Of a stretch of 64,000 nt of DNA, positions 17,501 to 24,877 are shown in pieces. Within the stretch, counting starts at the first letter, position 1. Each line of letters opens with the position of its first letter. Below the pieces are notes generated by a model. That model saw nothing but the letters and a program-made list of their open reading frames with translations. It searched no databases and was not told the origin of the DNA. A program made the translations under genes and the position numbers. This stretch comes from Magnetococcales bacterium (GTDB taxonomy: Bacteria > Pseudomonadota > Magnetococcia > Magnetococcales > JADFZT01), in contig JADFZT010000017.1 of assembly GCA_015232395.1 (NCBI GenBank), positions 1 through 64,000 on the forward strand, given 5' to 3'.

Positions 17501-18807
17501 CGGAAAATCCGCTGCTTCTCTCCGTGCGCTCCGGGGCTCTGATCTCCATGCCGGGGATGATGCAAACCATCCACAATGTGGGGATCAACGAGGAGATCGT
17601 CAAAGGGTTGATCAAGCAGTCCGGGCACTCCTTTTTTGCCTGGGACAACTATCGCCGCTTTATCCAATCCTGGTCCATGGCCTATTCGGTGGGGCGCAGC
17701 ACCTTCAGTGATCTGATGTGGGCTGCCAAGCGGCGTTATGGGGTGAAAAAAAAGCGGCATTTTACCTCGGAGCAGATGGAAGAGCTGGCGATAACCTACA
17801 AAAAAAAGGCCCTCTCGGTGGGTATTCCCATTCCGGAGGATCCCTGGGAGCAGTTGGATCTGGCGATTGAGCGGGTGGCGGACTCCTGGAATGCCCTCAA
17901 GGCCAAGGAGTATCGCAAGATCATGAATATCTCCAACGATTGGGGGACCGCTGTGGTGTTGCAGCGCATGGTCTATGGCAACATCCATGGTGCGGCTGGC
18001 AGCGGTGTGCTTTTTACGGCTCATCCCCATCGCAAGCTGGACCGGGTGGTGTTGTGGGGGGATTATACCGCTGGCAATCAGGGGGAGGATATTGTCGGGG
18101 GGCTGGTTTCCACCAACCCCATCTCCCTGGAGCAGTGTCAGTATGACAAGCGCGACCCCGATACCGCCCTGGAGCGCTGTTTTCCAGAGGTCTATCAGGC
18201 CCTGCTCAAATATGCCCAGCTTTTGGTCTATGATCTGGGCTGGACTCCCCAGGAGATTGAGTTTACCTATGACGGCCCCCAGTCGGACAATCTCTTTATC
18301 CTCCAGAGTCGGGATATGGTGACCGGGGGGATGGATCAGCACGAGGGAGGGGTTTTTCAGGATAGCGAGGAACTGGATCAAAATCGTCTGGCCAAAGGCA
18401 TCGGGGTGAGCGGTGGAGCGCTCTGTGGCCGAGCGGTGTTTAACCTGGAGCAGATTGAGCGCGCCAGAGTTGAATTTGGGGCGGACCTGTTGATCCTGAT
18501 CCGCTATGATACGGTGCCTGACGACATTCGGGAAATTTCCATGGCGGAAGGATTGCTCACCGCCCGTGGCGGGCAAACCTCCCATGCGGCGATTGTTGCG
18601 GCCCGCCTCAATCGTACCTGTGTGGTGGGGTGTGAGGCGATGACCGTACGGGAAAATCCCGGGCGCTGTGAAGTGAATGGCCAAGTGATCCACTATGGTG
18701 ACCCCATCAGCATTGAGGGGCATCACGGTCAGCTCTACAAGGGGTGGCATCCTTTGGCTACCCAGAGATGGGTTCCGGCGGCAGGGATTGCATCGGATGC
18801 GGGTTAG
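14530..18807 (+). CDS. Giant PPDK-like protein: unknown N-terminus, ATP-grasp and phospho-His domain, no PEP barrel
   Basis: 1425 residues from a GTG start at 14530 (weak ribosome site). Residues 1 to about 910 are mostly helical and match nothing I recognise. From about residue 917 (GYKGYNLEQLLAFGAPVPAG) it follows the pyruvate phosphate dikinase ATP-binding domain, with SVRSGALISMPGMM and the SQR-like end FILQSRDMVTGG. The swivelling domain follows, with the phosphorylatable His1352 in GGQTSHAAIVAARL. The C-terminal PEP/pyruvate TIM barrel of true PPDK or PEP synthase is absent; the protein ends about 70 residues after the His. It may transfer phosphate to another acceptor. Flanked by two GAPDH genes. 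Confidence 0.75.
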   Translation: MNRHPSKQSQTPPHQSSALAANLLETAVERVTIDPRQETLRLVVREYAGILNVLDRLLLEINHPYRNWRLILPELRGFVLKNASRFVNHEQGPECFSLFFDLFQQAWSVPGRDGPSSAALEGVTAVLDKWTSQLQPWLLHRYMPVYNRIFSVLSQLPPTHLLHLSQSRHPLKRTLSQVLAKWTKSGEENGLDPQSVKALFVQSLRVTYRHWLEQTDPIVYACPHGEEAFEVISHGTLGASLQVVEEIAEVAAPGIGELTRLSQLPSFLDIVRGYRLAAERLGQQTNGEGSAAQWRELESRKLRFMFHIMETDGLVLIHEETLREINRSLVHLVQLKQGFEEIEAFLLRTFEFLNANVVKYPHTALQCIEVLGREVFDRNNSLLVEAFLGQVVGFGFQYRLVKGVGEDWQPICNPAHLYNIRVWLNLITLNPKWCSTLISALIINLRLSGTLIRDTDLFQKEVTRLLNSNHQPVYNLVKQFTRILPVYFNEIGAEGELRDVSTELDEIWKRHDRVIHFLRKQCHVESTNLIVEMVRAILHYWRTGETRGLTPFLVESVLKEARGEGPCFDDVHRVMVRLFEVAGIKQEETLLNTPLAEIEGWIMSQEEVPETERRRVFLLIRLYQLLNLKYNLGHHGILEHLRWVKGQGFAGLSSLIKSLERGDSGYSLLRALLKALEALKEIIHSDEVFPAREEIYQKRHIAVDIPSVYGRYQEKKFDALSLTFRLENLARVQLEGLVTKIPDGFITQAAFYKVAKYLGIFMRALALDGIASRRLRNLQAVLERSLELNQFSYHQYVDIFRGFSQGVKNIISTYYVSHHRDNLARIVPGFTEETLLPKYQAMWDGEDGNASLERISETFMRDLIAETLGLQPFDNFITRIFQTLSQQEEGQLPARLLDQLMTYDPAKLFCSLQQPDKRTRNVIHLGYKGYNLEQLLAFGAPVPAGVVVTTEYFRCQEVIRTHEPAKADFLEQMRENVAHIEEQTGLAFGVAENPLLLSVRSGALISMPGMMQTIHNVGINEEIVKGLIKQSGHSFFAWDNYRRFIQSWSMAYSVGRSTFSDLMWAAKRRYGVKKKRHFTSEQMEELAITYKKKALSVGIPIPEDPWEQLDLAIERVADSWNALKAKEYRKIMNISNDWGTAVVLQRMVYGNIHGAAGSGVLFTAHPHRKLDRVVLWGDYTAGNQGEDIVGGLVSTNPISLEQCQYDKRDPDTALERCFPEVYQALLKYAQLLVYDLGWTPQEIEFTYDGPQSDNLFILQSRDMVTGGMDQHEGGVFQDSEELDQNRLAKGIGVSGGALCGRAVFNLEQIERARVEFGADLLILIRYDTVPDDIREISMAEGLLTARGGQTSHAAIVAARLNRTCVVGCEAMTVRENPGRCEVNGQVIHYGDPISIEGHHGQLYKGWHPLATQRWVPAAGIASDAG

Positions 18808-18838
18808 GTGACCTTCGAAGTGTGGGCCAGGTGGTTTT

Positions 18839-18873
18839 AACCTGAATCCGGCGGTTGGGTGTGTGGGGCGGCT
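18839..18873. repeat. Solo end of the 167-bp element (copy D)
   Basis: AACCTGAATCCGGCGGTTGG followed by GTGTGTGG matches the terminal repeat and a little of the adjoining body of copies A-C, in reverse orientation of the right end. No partner end is found in the next 200 bp, so this is a decayed or truncated copy lying just after the PPDK-like stop codon. Confidence 0.55.
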
Positions 18874-19032
18874 GTCGTGTGAGGAAAGCTGTATCATTTG
18901 GCGGTTTCAGTGGGATTGAACGTCAGCCTGGACTGGGCTGGTGAGGATGAATATAAAATTGGCGGCTCTGGCCAGGACCGGCCTGAAGCCCGGAACCGGT
19001 GGTTTGGTTTTTAACGAGAGAGAGGAATTCTC

Positions 19033-20283
19033 ATGATACTCGGCATCAACAGCATGGGCCGTATCGGTAAATTGACCCTGTGGCACCATGTGGCCCGCAA
19101 ACATTTTTCCGGCTTGGTGGTCAACCTGGGTCGGGATGTTGGTAAAAGCCTGGAAGATGTGGCGCAGGTGGTGGAAAAAGATTCCAGCTATGGTCGCTTG
19201 GGGCAGTTTATCCACGGCTTCAATGGCGGAAGAGTGATCGAAAATCTGGATGAACAAGCCGGGACCATGACCATCGACGGCATGCCGGTCAAATTTTTGC
19301 GGGAACACCGCAATCCAAGGGAGATTCAATGGCGCAGCCACAAGGCCCGTCTGGTGGTGGATTGTACCGGGGTGTTCAACGACCCCACGGTGCCTGCCGA
19401 TGCGCCCGGGGGAGCCTTGCGGGGGCATCTGGAGGGGGGGGCTGAAAAAGTCGTGCTCTCAGCCCCTTTCAAGATCAAAAACAAAGGTCTCTCCATGCCC
19501 GACGATGCTGTCACCACGGTGATGGGCATCAACGATGAGGTGTTTGAAACCGACCGCCACACCGTCATTTCAGCGGCCTCCTGCACCACCACCTGTCTCA
19601 GCTATATGATGAAGCCGCTGCTGGACCGCTTTGGTACCGAGCGCTTGCTGTCGGCCTCCATGGTGACGGTCCATGCCGCTACCGGCAGCCAAAAGGTGCT
19701 GGATGCCATGCCCAAGGCCGGGGCCAAGGATTTGCGTAAAAATCGCAGCATTCTCAACAATATTATCCTCACCACCACCGGAGCGGCCAAGGCCTTGCCT
19801 CTGGTGATTCCGGAAATGTCCAAGATCGGTTTCATGGCGGAATCGGTCCGGGTACCCACTGCCACCGGTTCTCTGACCATCCTCACCTTGAATCTCCAGC
19901 CCAAGGTAGCCACCAATGGGGAGAGTCGCAGTGATATCAATCGGGAGGTGATCAACCAAATCTATCGGGAGGCTGCCGAAGGCCCCTATAGCGGTCACCT
20001 GGTTTATACCAGCGAACAAAACGTCTCCTCCGATATGATCGGCTATCCTCGGGCGGCCACGGTGATTGAGGGGCAGGAGACCCACACCCGTACCGCTTTC
20101 ATTCATGTCAATACCAGTGAAGTGGCCAATATTTCTGAAGAGGCGCGCACCTTGCTGGCTAATGCTCCCCTGGAAGTGCCGGTCACCCAGGCGGTGATCT
20201 ATGGTTGGTATGACAATGAGCTGGGCAGCTATGCCAGCATGTTGGGGGATCTGGTGGTCTCTATTTCGGAAAAGATGTTCTAA
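19033..20283 (+). CDS. Second, divergent glyceraldehyde-3-phosphate dehydrogenase family protein
   Basis: 416 residues, about 80 longer than ordinary GAPDH. The fold signatures are present: GINSMGRIGK, SAASCTTTCLSY with the catalytic Cys184, MVTVHAATGSQKVLD with the catalytic His, and the C-terminal WYDNELGSYASM. The active-site loop reads SCTTTC where nearly all GAPDHs have SCTTNC. It belongs to a longer subfamily than the gap gene upstream and could have different cofactor preference or direction. GAGAGAGGAA precedes ATG. A hairpin follows at 20292-20331. Confidence 0.85.
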   Translation: MILGINSMGRIGKLTLWHHVARKHFSGLVVNLGRDVGKSLEDVAQVVEKDSSYGRLGQFIHGFNGGRVIENLDEQAGTMTIDGMPVKFLREHRNPREIQWRSHKARLVVDCTGVFNDPTVPADAPGGALRGHLEGGAEKVVLSAPFKIKNKGLSMPDDAVTTVMGINDEVFETDRHTVISAASCTTTCLSYMMKPLLDRFGTERLLSASMVTVHAATGSQKVLDAMPKAGAKDLRKNRSILNNIILTTTGAAKALPLVIPEMSKIGFMAESVRVPTATGSLTILTLNLQPKVATNGESRSDINREVINQIYREAAEGPYSGHLVYTSEQNVSSDMIGYPRAATVIEGQETHTRTAFIHVNTSEVANISEEARTLLANAPLEVPVTQAVIYGWYDNELGSYASMLGDLVVSISEKMF

Positions 20284-20291
20284 AGCGTTTT

Positions 20292-20331
20292 CCTCTCTTC
20301 CCCGGCGGTTGGAAGCGTCGGGGAAGAGAGG
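20292..20331. terminator. 13-bp-stem hairpin between gap2 and the rhodanese gene
   Basis: CCTCTCTTCCCCG pairs perfectly with CGGGGAAGAGAGG across a 14-base loop. The two genes converge here, so it can end both transcripts; T-runs are short. Confidence 0.7.
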
Positions 20332-20424
20332 GTAACTTTGGCGCTCATCCGGGGTGTCAGGATGGGGGAGGGGGCTTGCGTTCGGTTTTGCCCTGGCCCG
20401 TCAAGGTGGGAGGAGGGCGGGCGG

Positions 20425-21075
20425 TCAATATTCCGGTTGGGTGACGGTGAGGCCAAAGATCTGCCACATCTGCATGCCTCCCCGATAGTAGAAGATTTTT
20501 TCTGTGGGATAGCCCAGCTCCAATAGTCCCCGGATGGCTGCCGGGGATTGTCCACACCAGGGGCCGTTACACCATACCGCCAGGGAGTTGGCCGACGAAA
20601 AATCCCAGCCATGATCTGTTTGCACCGCACCAAAAAGTTCCAGGTTGTCAGCAATGGTAATGGGATCCGCCCCCATGGAGAGGTTGATGTCGATATAGGG
20701 GACGTTAACCGAGCCGGGGATGGTGCCTCGGGCGTGCCAGTTCGGAGAGCGGGCATCCACCAGCAGGCCGGTACCATCCTGGAGATGGGTGAGCATGAAG
20801 GCTACCAACTCCACCTCTCCGATGGTTTTTACTCCGGGGGCGACTTCCATGGGTTGGGCGCAGTAGGGGGGGCAGCGGCGCCCGGTTTTGGCAAAGGCGC
20901 TATGCAGGGTAGCGTTGGGGTCGGCTTGTCGTTTGACTTCGACGGTTTTGGAGCCGTGCTTGACGGTAAAGCTGCCGATGTTGTCGGTGATGTTGGTGGA
21001 AAATGCCCAACTTTCCCAGGAGATGCCTGTAATCAGCAAGGCCGCGATGGCCATCCATACGGATTTGATCCTCAT
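20425..21075 (-). CDS. Secreted rhodanese-domain protein
   Basis: 216 residues with a signal peptide (IAALLITGISWESWA). The rhodanese fold is seen as LLVDARSPNWHARGTIPGSV and the active loop CNGPWCGQSPAAI, which has the sulfur-accepting Cys plus a second Cys five residues later, with a Ser inside the loop. RRCPPYCAQPM upstream adds two more cysteines. The likely site is periplasmic, handling sulfane sulfur or acting as a redox partner. The gene stands alone, convergent with gap2. Substrate unknown. Confidence 0.82.
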   Translation of the reverse strand: MRIKSVWMAIAALLITGISWESWAFSTNITDNIGSFTVKHGSKTVEVKRQADPNATLHSAFAKTGRRCPPYCAQPMEVAPGVKTIGEVELVAFMLTHLQDGTGLLVDARSPNWHARGTIPGSVNVPYIDINLSMGADPITIADNLELFGAVQTDHGWDFSSANSLAVWCNGPWCGQSPAAIRGLLELGYPTEKIFYYRGGMQMWQIFGLTVTQPEY

Positions 21076-21464
21076 AACCGTCCCCTGAAGGTTGTCAGCT
21101 CATGGTTGAGTTTGATTTTCCATCATGCCAAGGATGATCTGGAAATGACTGAAGAGGAAGAGAAAAAAGGATTTTTTGCTTATTTTTATTGTCACCTCAG
21201 AATATAATAGCAAATGTGGCCTGCCAAAATAAAGTTTGCCACCATCTCTTTGCTGGCGCTCTTATCAACTCTGGAAGAGAGGTTCAGGCGCACCTTGCCA
21301 ACCTTTTGGCTCAATTTGTGAATTATCGTCCGTGTCGGTCGGTTGTGTGATGGGTGTTGATCCAGGGAAGCTCTCTTTGGCCTGTTTGGGAGTGGCCGCT
21401 GATGGAGCGTTGTTGAACTTGGATTCGTTAAGGTGGATGTGTCTGTTTTCAGGGAAGATATCTG
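21076..21464. other. Intergenic region between the divergent rhodanese and flavoprotein genes
   Basis: 389 bp, AT-rich around 21150-21230, with no gene I can support. A consensus -10 hexamer TATAAT lies at 21203-21208 but no good -35 stands 16-18 bp before it. The region presumably holds promoters for both divergent genes. Confidence 0.5.
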
Positions 21465-22853
21465 GTGAAACTGCAGGAAAATGATCGAATTGCCGTCATC
21501 GGTGGTGGGCCTGCCGGTGCCATGACCGGCTTTTTTCTCCTGGAGCTGGCCAGTCGCATCGGGCTCACCCTCCAGGTGGATATCTATGAACCCAGGGATT
21601 TCAGCCTGCACGGCCCCAAAGGGTGCAACATGTGTGCGGGGGTGGTTTCCGAATCCCTGGTGCAGACCCTGGCAGCCGAGGGGATCAACTTGCCCCCCAT
21701 GGTCGTTCAACGGGGAATCGACTCCTATGTTTTGCACACCAGTGATCTAAAACCGGTCTCCATCGACACCCCGGCAGATGATCTGCGCATTGCCACGGTT
21801 TTTCGTGGAGGTGGTCCCCGTCAGCCCACAGGGGATCAGCAGTGGGGGGGATTTGATCACTATCTGTTGGAGTTGGCCAGTGAGAGGGGTGCTCGGGTAG
21901 TCCCTGAAAAGGTATCGGATCTCACCTTCGACAAAGACCGTCCCCAGGTGGTGATCCGTTCGGGGGAGCGAGTTACCTATGACTTTTTGGTAGGGGCGGT
22001 GGGGGTCAATGCGCCTATCCTGAAAAAATTTGAAAACCTCACCGGCCCGGAGTTTAAACCGCCGCCGGTCACCCGGGGGTTTGTCTCGGAAATCTATCTG
22101 GGATCCGAGGTGGTTCAGGAATATCTGGGCAGCTCCATGCATATCTTTTTGTTGGATATCAAAGGGCTGAAGTTTGCCGCCATCATCCCCAAGGTGGAAT
22201 ATGTCACGGTCTGCCTCATGGGGGATGATATCGACAAGGAGCTGGTCCGGCAGTTTATGACCTCTGCGGAAGTGCGAAGCTGTTTTCCCCCTGATTTTGA
22301 GTGGAAAAAGGGGATGAGCAATGTGTGCGAGGTGGGGGAGCAGGTCTGCACATGTGCCCCCAAGCTCAATGTCGGGCCTGCGGTTCAGCCCTTTGCCGAC
22401 CGGGTGGTGATGGTTGGGGACAGTGCGGTTTCCCGTCTCTATAAGGATGGCATTGGTGCCGCTTATCTCACAGCCAAGGCGGTGGCGGTGACCTCTGTCT
22501 TTTTTGGGATCTCCAAAAACGATTTTGAGGCCCAATACAAACCGGTCTATGGACGGGTCGCCTTCGATAACCGCATCGGCACGGTGATTTTTTTGATCAC
22601 GCTGCTCTATCAAAAGCTGCGCTTCATGCGCCGGGGCATGGTGCGGATGGTGATGGATGAAGAGTCCATGACCTTTCAACGACGGATCATGAGTCGGGTG
22701 TTGTGGGATACCTTCACCGGAAGCGCCACCTATCGGGAAATCTTTTTGCGTACCCTGACCCCGATTTTCTTTTTGCGTCTGGTGGGGGCCACGATCAAAT
22801 CCTACTGGTCGACGTTGCGAGGTAAGGGGCACGATCGGGAAATAGCGGGGTAG
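21465..22853 (+). CDS. FAD-dependent oxidoreductase, geranylgeranyl-reductase-like
   Basis: 462 residues starting at GTG 21465, with AGGGAAG about 8 bases before. The N-terminus has the dinucleotide-binding VIGGGPAGAMTGFFLLELAS. The middle has DFLVGAVGVNA, and the second FAD motif is RVVMVGDSAVSRLYKDGIGAA. The geranylgeranyl reductase family reduces isoprenoid chains or aromatic rings. A Cys-rich stretch (KGCNMCAGVV) and a long hydrophobic-basic C-terminus suggest membrane contact. No operon partner; a strong terminator follows. Confidence 0.75.
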   Translation: MKLQENDRIAVIGGGPAGAMTGFFLLELASRIGLTLQVDIYEPRDFSLHGPKGCNMCAGVVSESLVQTLAAEGINLPPMVVQRGIDSYVLHTSDLKPVSIDTPADDLRIATVFRGGGPRQPTGDQQWGGFDHYLLELASERGARVVPEKVSDLTFDKDRPQVVIRSGERVTYDFLVGAVGVNAPILKKFENLTGPEFKPPPVTRGFVSEIYLGSEVVQEYLGSSMHIFLLDIKGLKFAAIIPKVEYVTVCLMGDDIDKELVRQFMTSAEVRSCFPPDFEWKKGMSNVCEVGEQVCTCAPKLNVGPAVQPFADRVVMVGDSAVSRLYKDGIGAAYLTAKAVAVTSVFFGISKNDFEAQYKPVYGRVAFDNRIGTVIFLITLLYQKLRFMRRGMVRMVMDEESMTFQRRIMSRVLWDTFTGSATYREIFLRTLTPIFFLRLVGATIKSYWSTLRGKGHDREIAG

Positions 22854-22890
22854 GGGCGTGGGGCTGGATTGGATTGTGGCAGGCTTTTTC

Positions 22891-22936
22891 AAACAAAAGC
22901 GGCCTTCGGGAGGGATCCTGAAGGCCGCTTTTGTTT
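22891..22936. terminator. Bidirectional terminator between the flavoprotein gene and pckA
   Basis: AAACAAAAGCGGCCTTC and its perfect complement form a 17-bp stem with a 12-base loop; T-rich or A-rich tracts lie on both sides. The two genes converge here. Confidence 0.88.
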
Positions 22937-22991
22937 GTTTCATCCCCTTTCGAAAGGCCACATCAGCAAAGGGGGGGGCTGGTTTGTTTGA

Positions 22992-24608
22992 TCAGGCAGA
23001 GGGACCACTCTCTCGCACCGATTCCGATACCCGATCGGCAAATTGGGTAAAGTTTTCATTGAAGCGTCCTGCCAGATAACCCGCTTTTTCATCGTAGGCA
23101 GAGGGATCCTGCCAGGTGGAGCGGGGTTCCAACAGGCTGCTGGATACCCCTTCGATGGCTTTGGGGATCTCCAGGCCAAACACCGAATCACTCCGGGTTT
23201 CGACCCCGTTCAATTCATTGGCCAAAATCCGGTCGATGATGGTGCGGGTATCCCGGATGGGCATGCGGTGTCCCTCGCCGTGGGGGCCACCGGTCCAGCC
23301 GGTGTTGACCAGCCAGCAGCGGGCGCCGGTTTCATCCAAAATGTTGCCCAGCATGTTGGCATAGACCACCGGATCGAGAATCATGAAGGGGGCCCCAAAG
23401 CAGGCGGAAAAGGTGGCCTTGGGAGAGGTGAGACCCCGCTCGGTACCGGCCAGCTTGGCGGTATAGCCTGAGAGAAAGTGATACATCGCCTGATCCCGGG
23501 AGAGGGCGGCGACGGGTGGTAGAATGCCAAAGGCGTCGGCGGTGAGCAGGATGACGTGTTTGGGGTGGCCTCCCTGGCCGCTGGGCTGGATGTTGGAGAG
23601 GGAGGTCAGGGGATAGGCTGCCCGGGTGTTTTCGGTGAGCTGGTCGTCGTCCAGATCCACCTTGCGGCTGGTGGAGTCGATGATGACATTCTCCAGCACA
23701 GTGCCGAATTTACGGGTACAGGTGAAAATTTCCGGTTCGGCCTCCTGGGAGAGGTGGATCACCTTGGCGTAACAGCCCCCTTCAAAGTTAAAGACGCCGT
23801 TTTTGGACCAGCCGTGCTCATCATCACCGATCATGCGCCGGCGGGGGTCGGTGGAGAGGGTGGTTTTACCGGTTCCGGAGAGGCCGAAAAAGATCGCCAC
23901 ATCATCCTGTTCGCCAATATTGGCCGAGCAGTGCATGGGCAGGACATCTTCTTCCGGGAGGAGATAATTCATCACCGTAAAGATCGATTTTTTAATCTCA
24001 CCGGCATAACCCGTGCCCCCGATCAGGATTTCCCTGCGGGCGGGGTGGAGTACGATGAAGGCCTCGCTGCGGGTGCCGTCGATGGCGGGGTCGGCTTTAA
24101 AACCGGGAGCGCCGATCACCGTATAGTTGGGCTCGATGATGGCTTGATCGAATTCCCGGGGATGAATAAACAGGTTGCGGGCAAAGAGCGCCTGCCAGGC
24201 CCAGGTGGTCACCACCCGTACCCGTCGCTGATGGTTGGCATCGGCTCCCACCCGGCACTCCTGGACAAACAGATCCCGGTTTTGCAGATAAGCGGTGAGC
24301 CGGTTGCGCAATCGATCGTATTGTTTCTCCTCGAAGGGCCGGTTAACCTCACCCCAGGCGATTTTGTCACGGCTTTCGGGTTCGTTGACAATAAACTTAT
24401 CGTTGGCCGAGCGACCGGTATAGACACCGGTTTCCACCACGGCGGCACCCCCGTAGGCCAGATGTCCCTCTTTACGGGCAATGATCTGTTCGTAGAGTTC
24501 CGGAGTTGAGAGGTCCAGGAAAACACTCTTGGGATTGACCACGCCACAGGCGGCCAGTTGCTGGGTGACGGTGTCGATGCGTTCCTGGGGGTTGTTGGAG
24601 GTGGGCAT
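22992..24608 (-). CDS. pckA: Phosphoenolpyruvate carboxykinase (ATP)
   Basis: 538 residues, matching ATP-type PEPCK. Motifs are the kinase-1a P-loop FFGLSGTGKTTLS, the metal-binding DDEHGWS, FEGGCYAKVI, and LVNTGWTGG near the C-terminus. It decarboxylates and phosphorylates oxaloacetate to PEP, the entry to gluconeogenesis. This fits the nearby GAPDH and PPDK-like genes. It is monocistronic: 269 bp without genes upstream and a terminator downstream. Confidence 0.97.
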   Translation of the reverse strand: MPTSNNPQERIDTVTQQLAACGVVNPKSVFLDLSTPELYEQIIARKEGHLAYGGAAVVETGVYTGRSANDKFIVNEPESRDKIAWGEVNRPFEEKQYDRLRNRLTAYLQNRDLFVQECRVGADANHQRRVRVVTTWAWQALFARNLFIHPREFDQAIIEPNYTVIGAPGFKADPAIDGTRSEAFIVLHPARREILIGGTGYAGEIKKSIFTVMNYLLPEEDVLPMHCSANIGEQDDVAIFFGLSGTGKTTLSTDPRRRMIGDDEHGWSKNGVFNFEGGCYAKVIHLSQEAEPEIFTCTRKFGTVLENVIIDSTSRKVDLDDDQLTENTRAAYPLTSLSNIQPSGQGGHPKHVILLTADAFGILPPVAALSRDQAMYHFLSGYTAKLAGTERGLTSPKATFSACFGAPFMILDPVVYANMLGNILDETGARCWLVNTGWTGGPHGEGHRMPIRDTRTIIDRILANELNGVETRSDSVFGLEIPKAIEGVSSSLLEPRSTWQDPSAYDEKAGYLAGRFNENFTQFADRVSESVRESGPSA

Positions 24609-24877
24609 GAGACTGGTTACCTTTTCAAGCTGGGGATGATGTATCCGATCCGACAGATTGCGATGGGTGTGTTCGCAACTGTTTGATCAAAGTCAAGAAC
24701 CCACATCTTGCCACAATTGACCTCTCCACTTCCAGTTGAATGGAATGGAAAAATAACCGTTTATGGCCCCAACTTGCATCCCATCTCACAGGGAGAGAGA
24801 GAGGACGGGGGGCTTGTTTGGGAGGGTGCAATCCGGAAGTCTGGGCTGGTTTGGCCGCTGATTCAGGGGGGATAAAA

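Noticed and set aside
17035-18897. 620-residue open frame antisense to the PPDK-like gene
   Set aside because: It mirrors the codon bias of the real gene, has no family motif and no ribosome site. Long antisense frames are common in this GC-rich sequence.
21747-22961. 404-residue open frame antisense to the flavoprotein gene
   Set aside because: Shadow frame that also runs through the terminator at 22891-22936.
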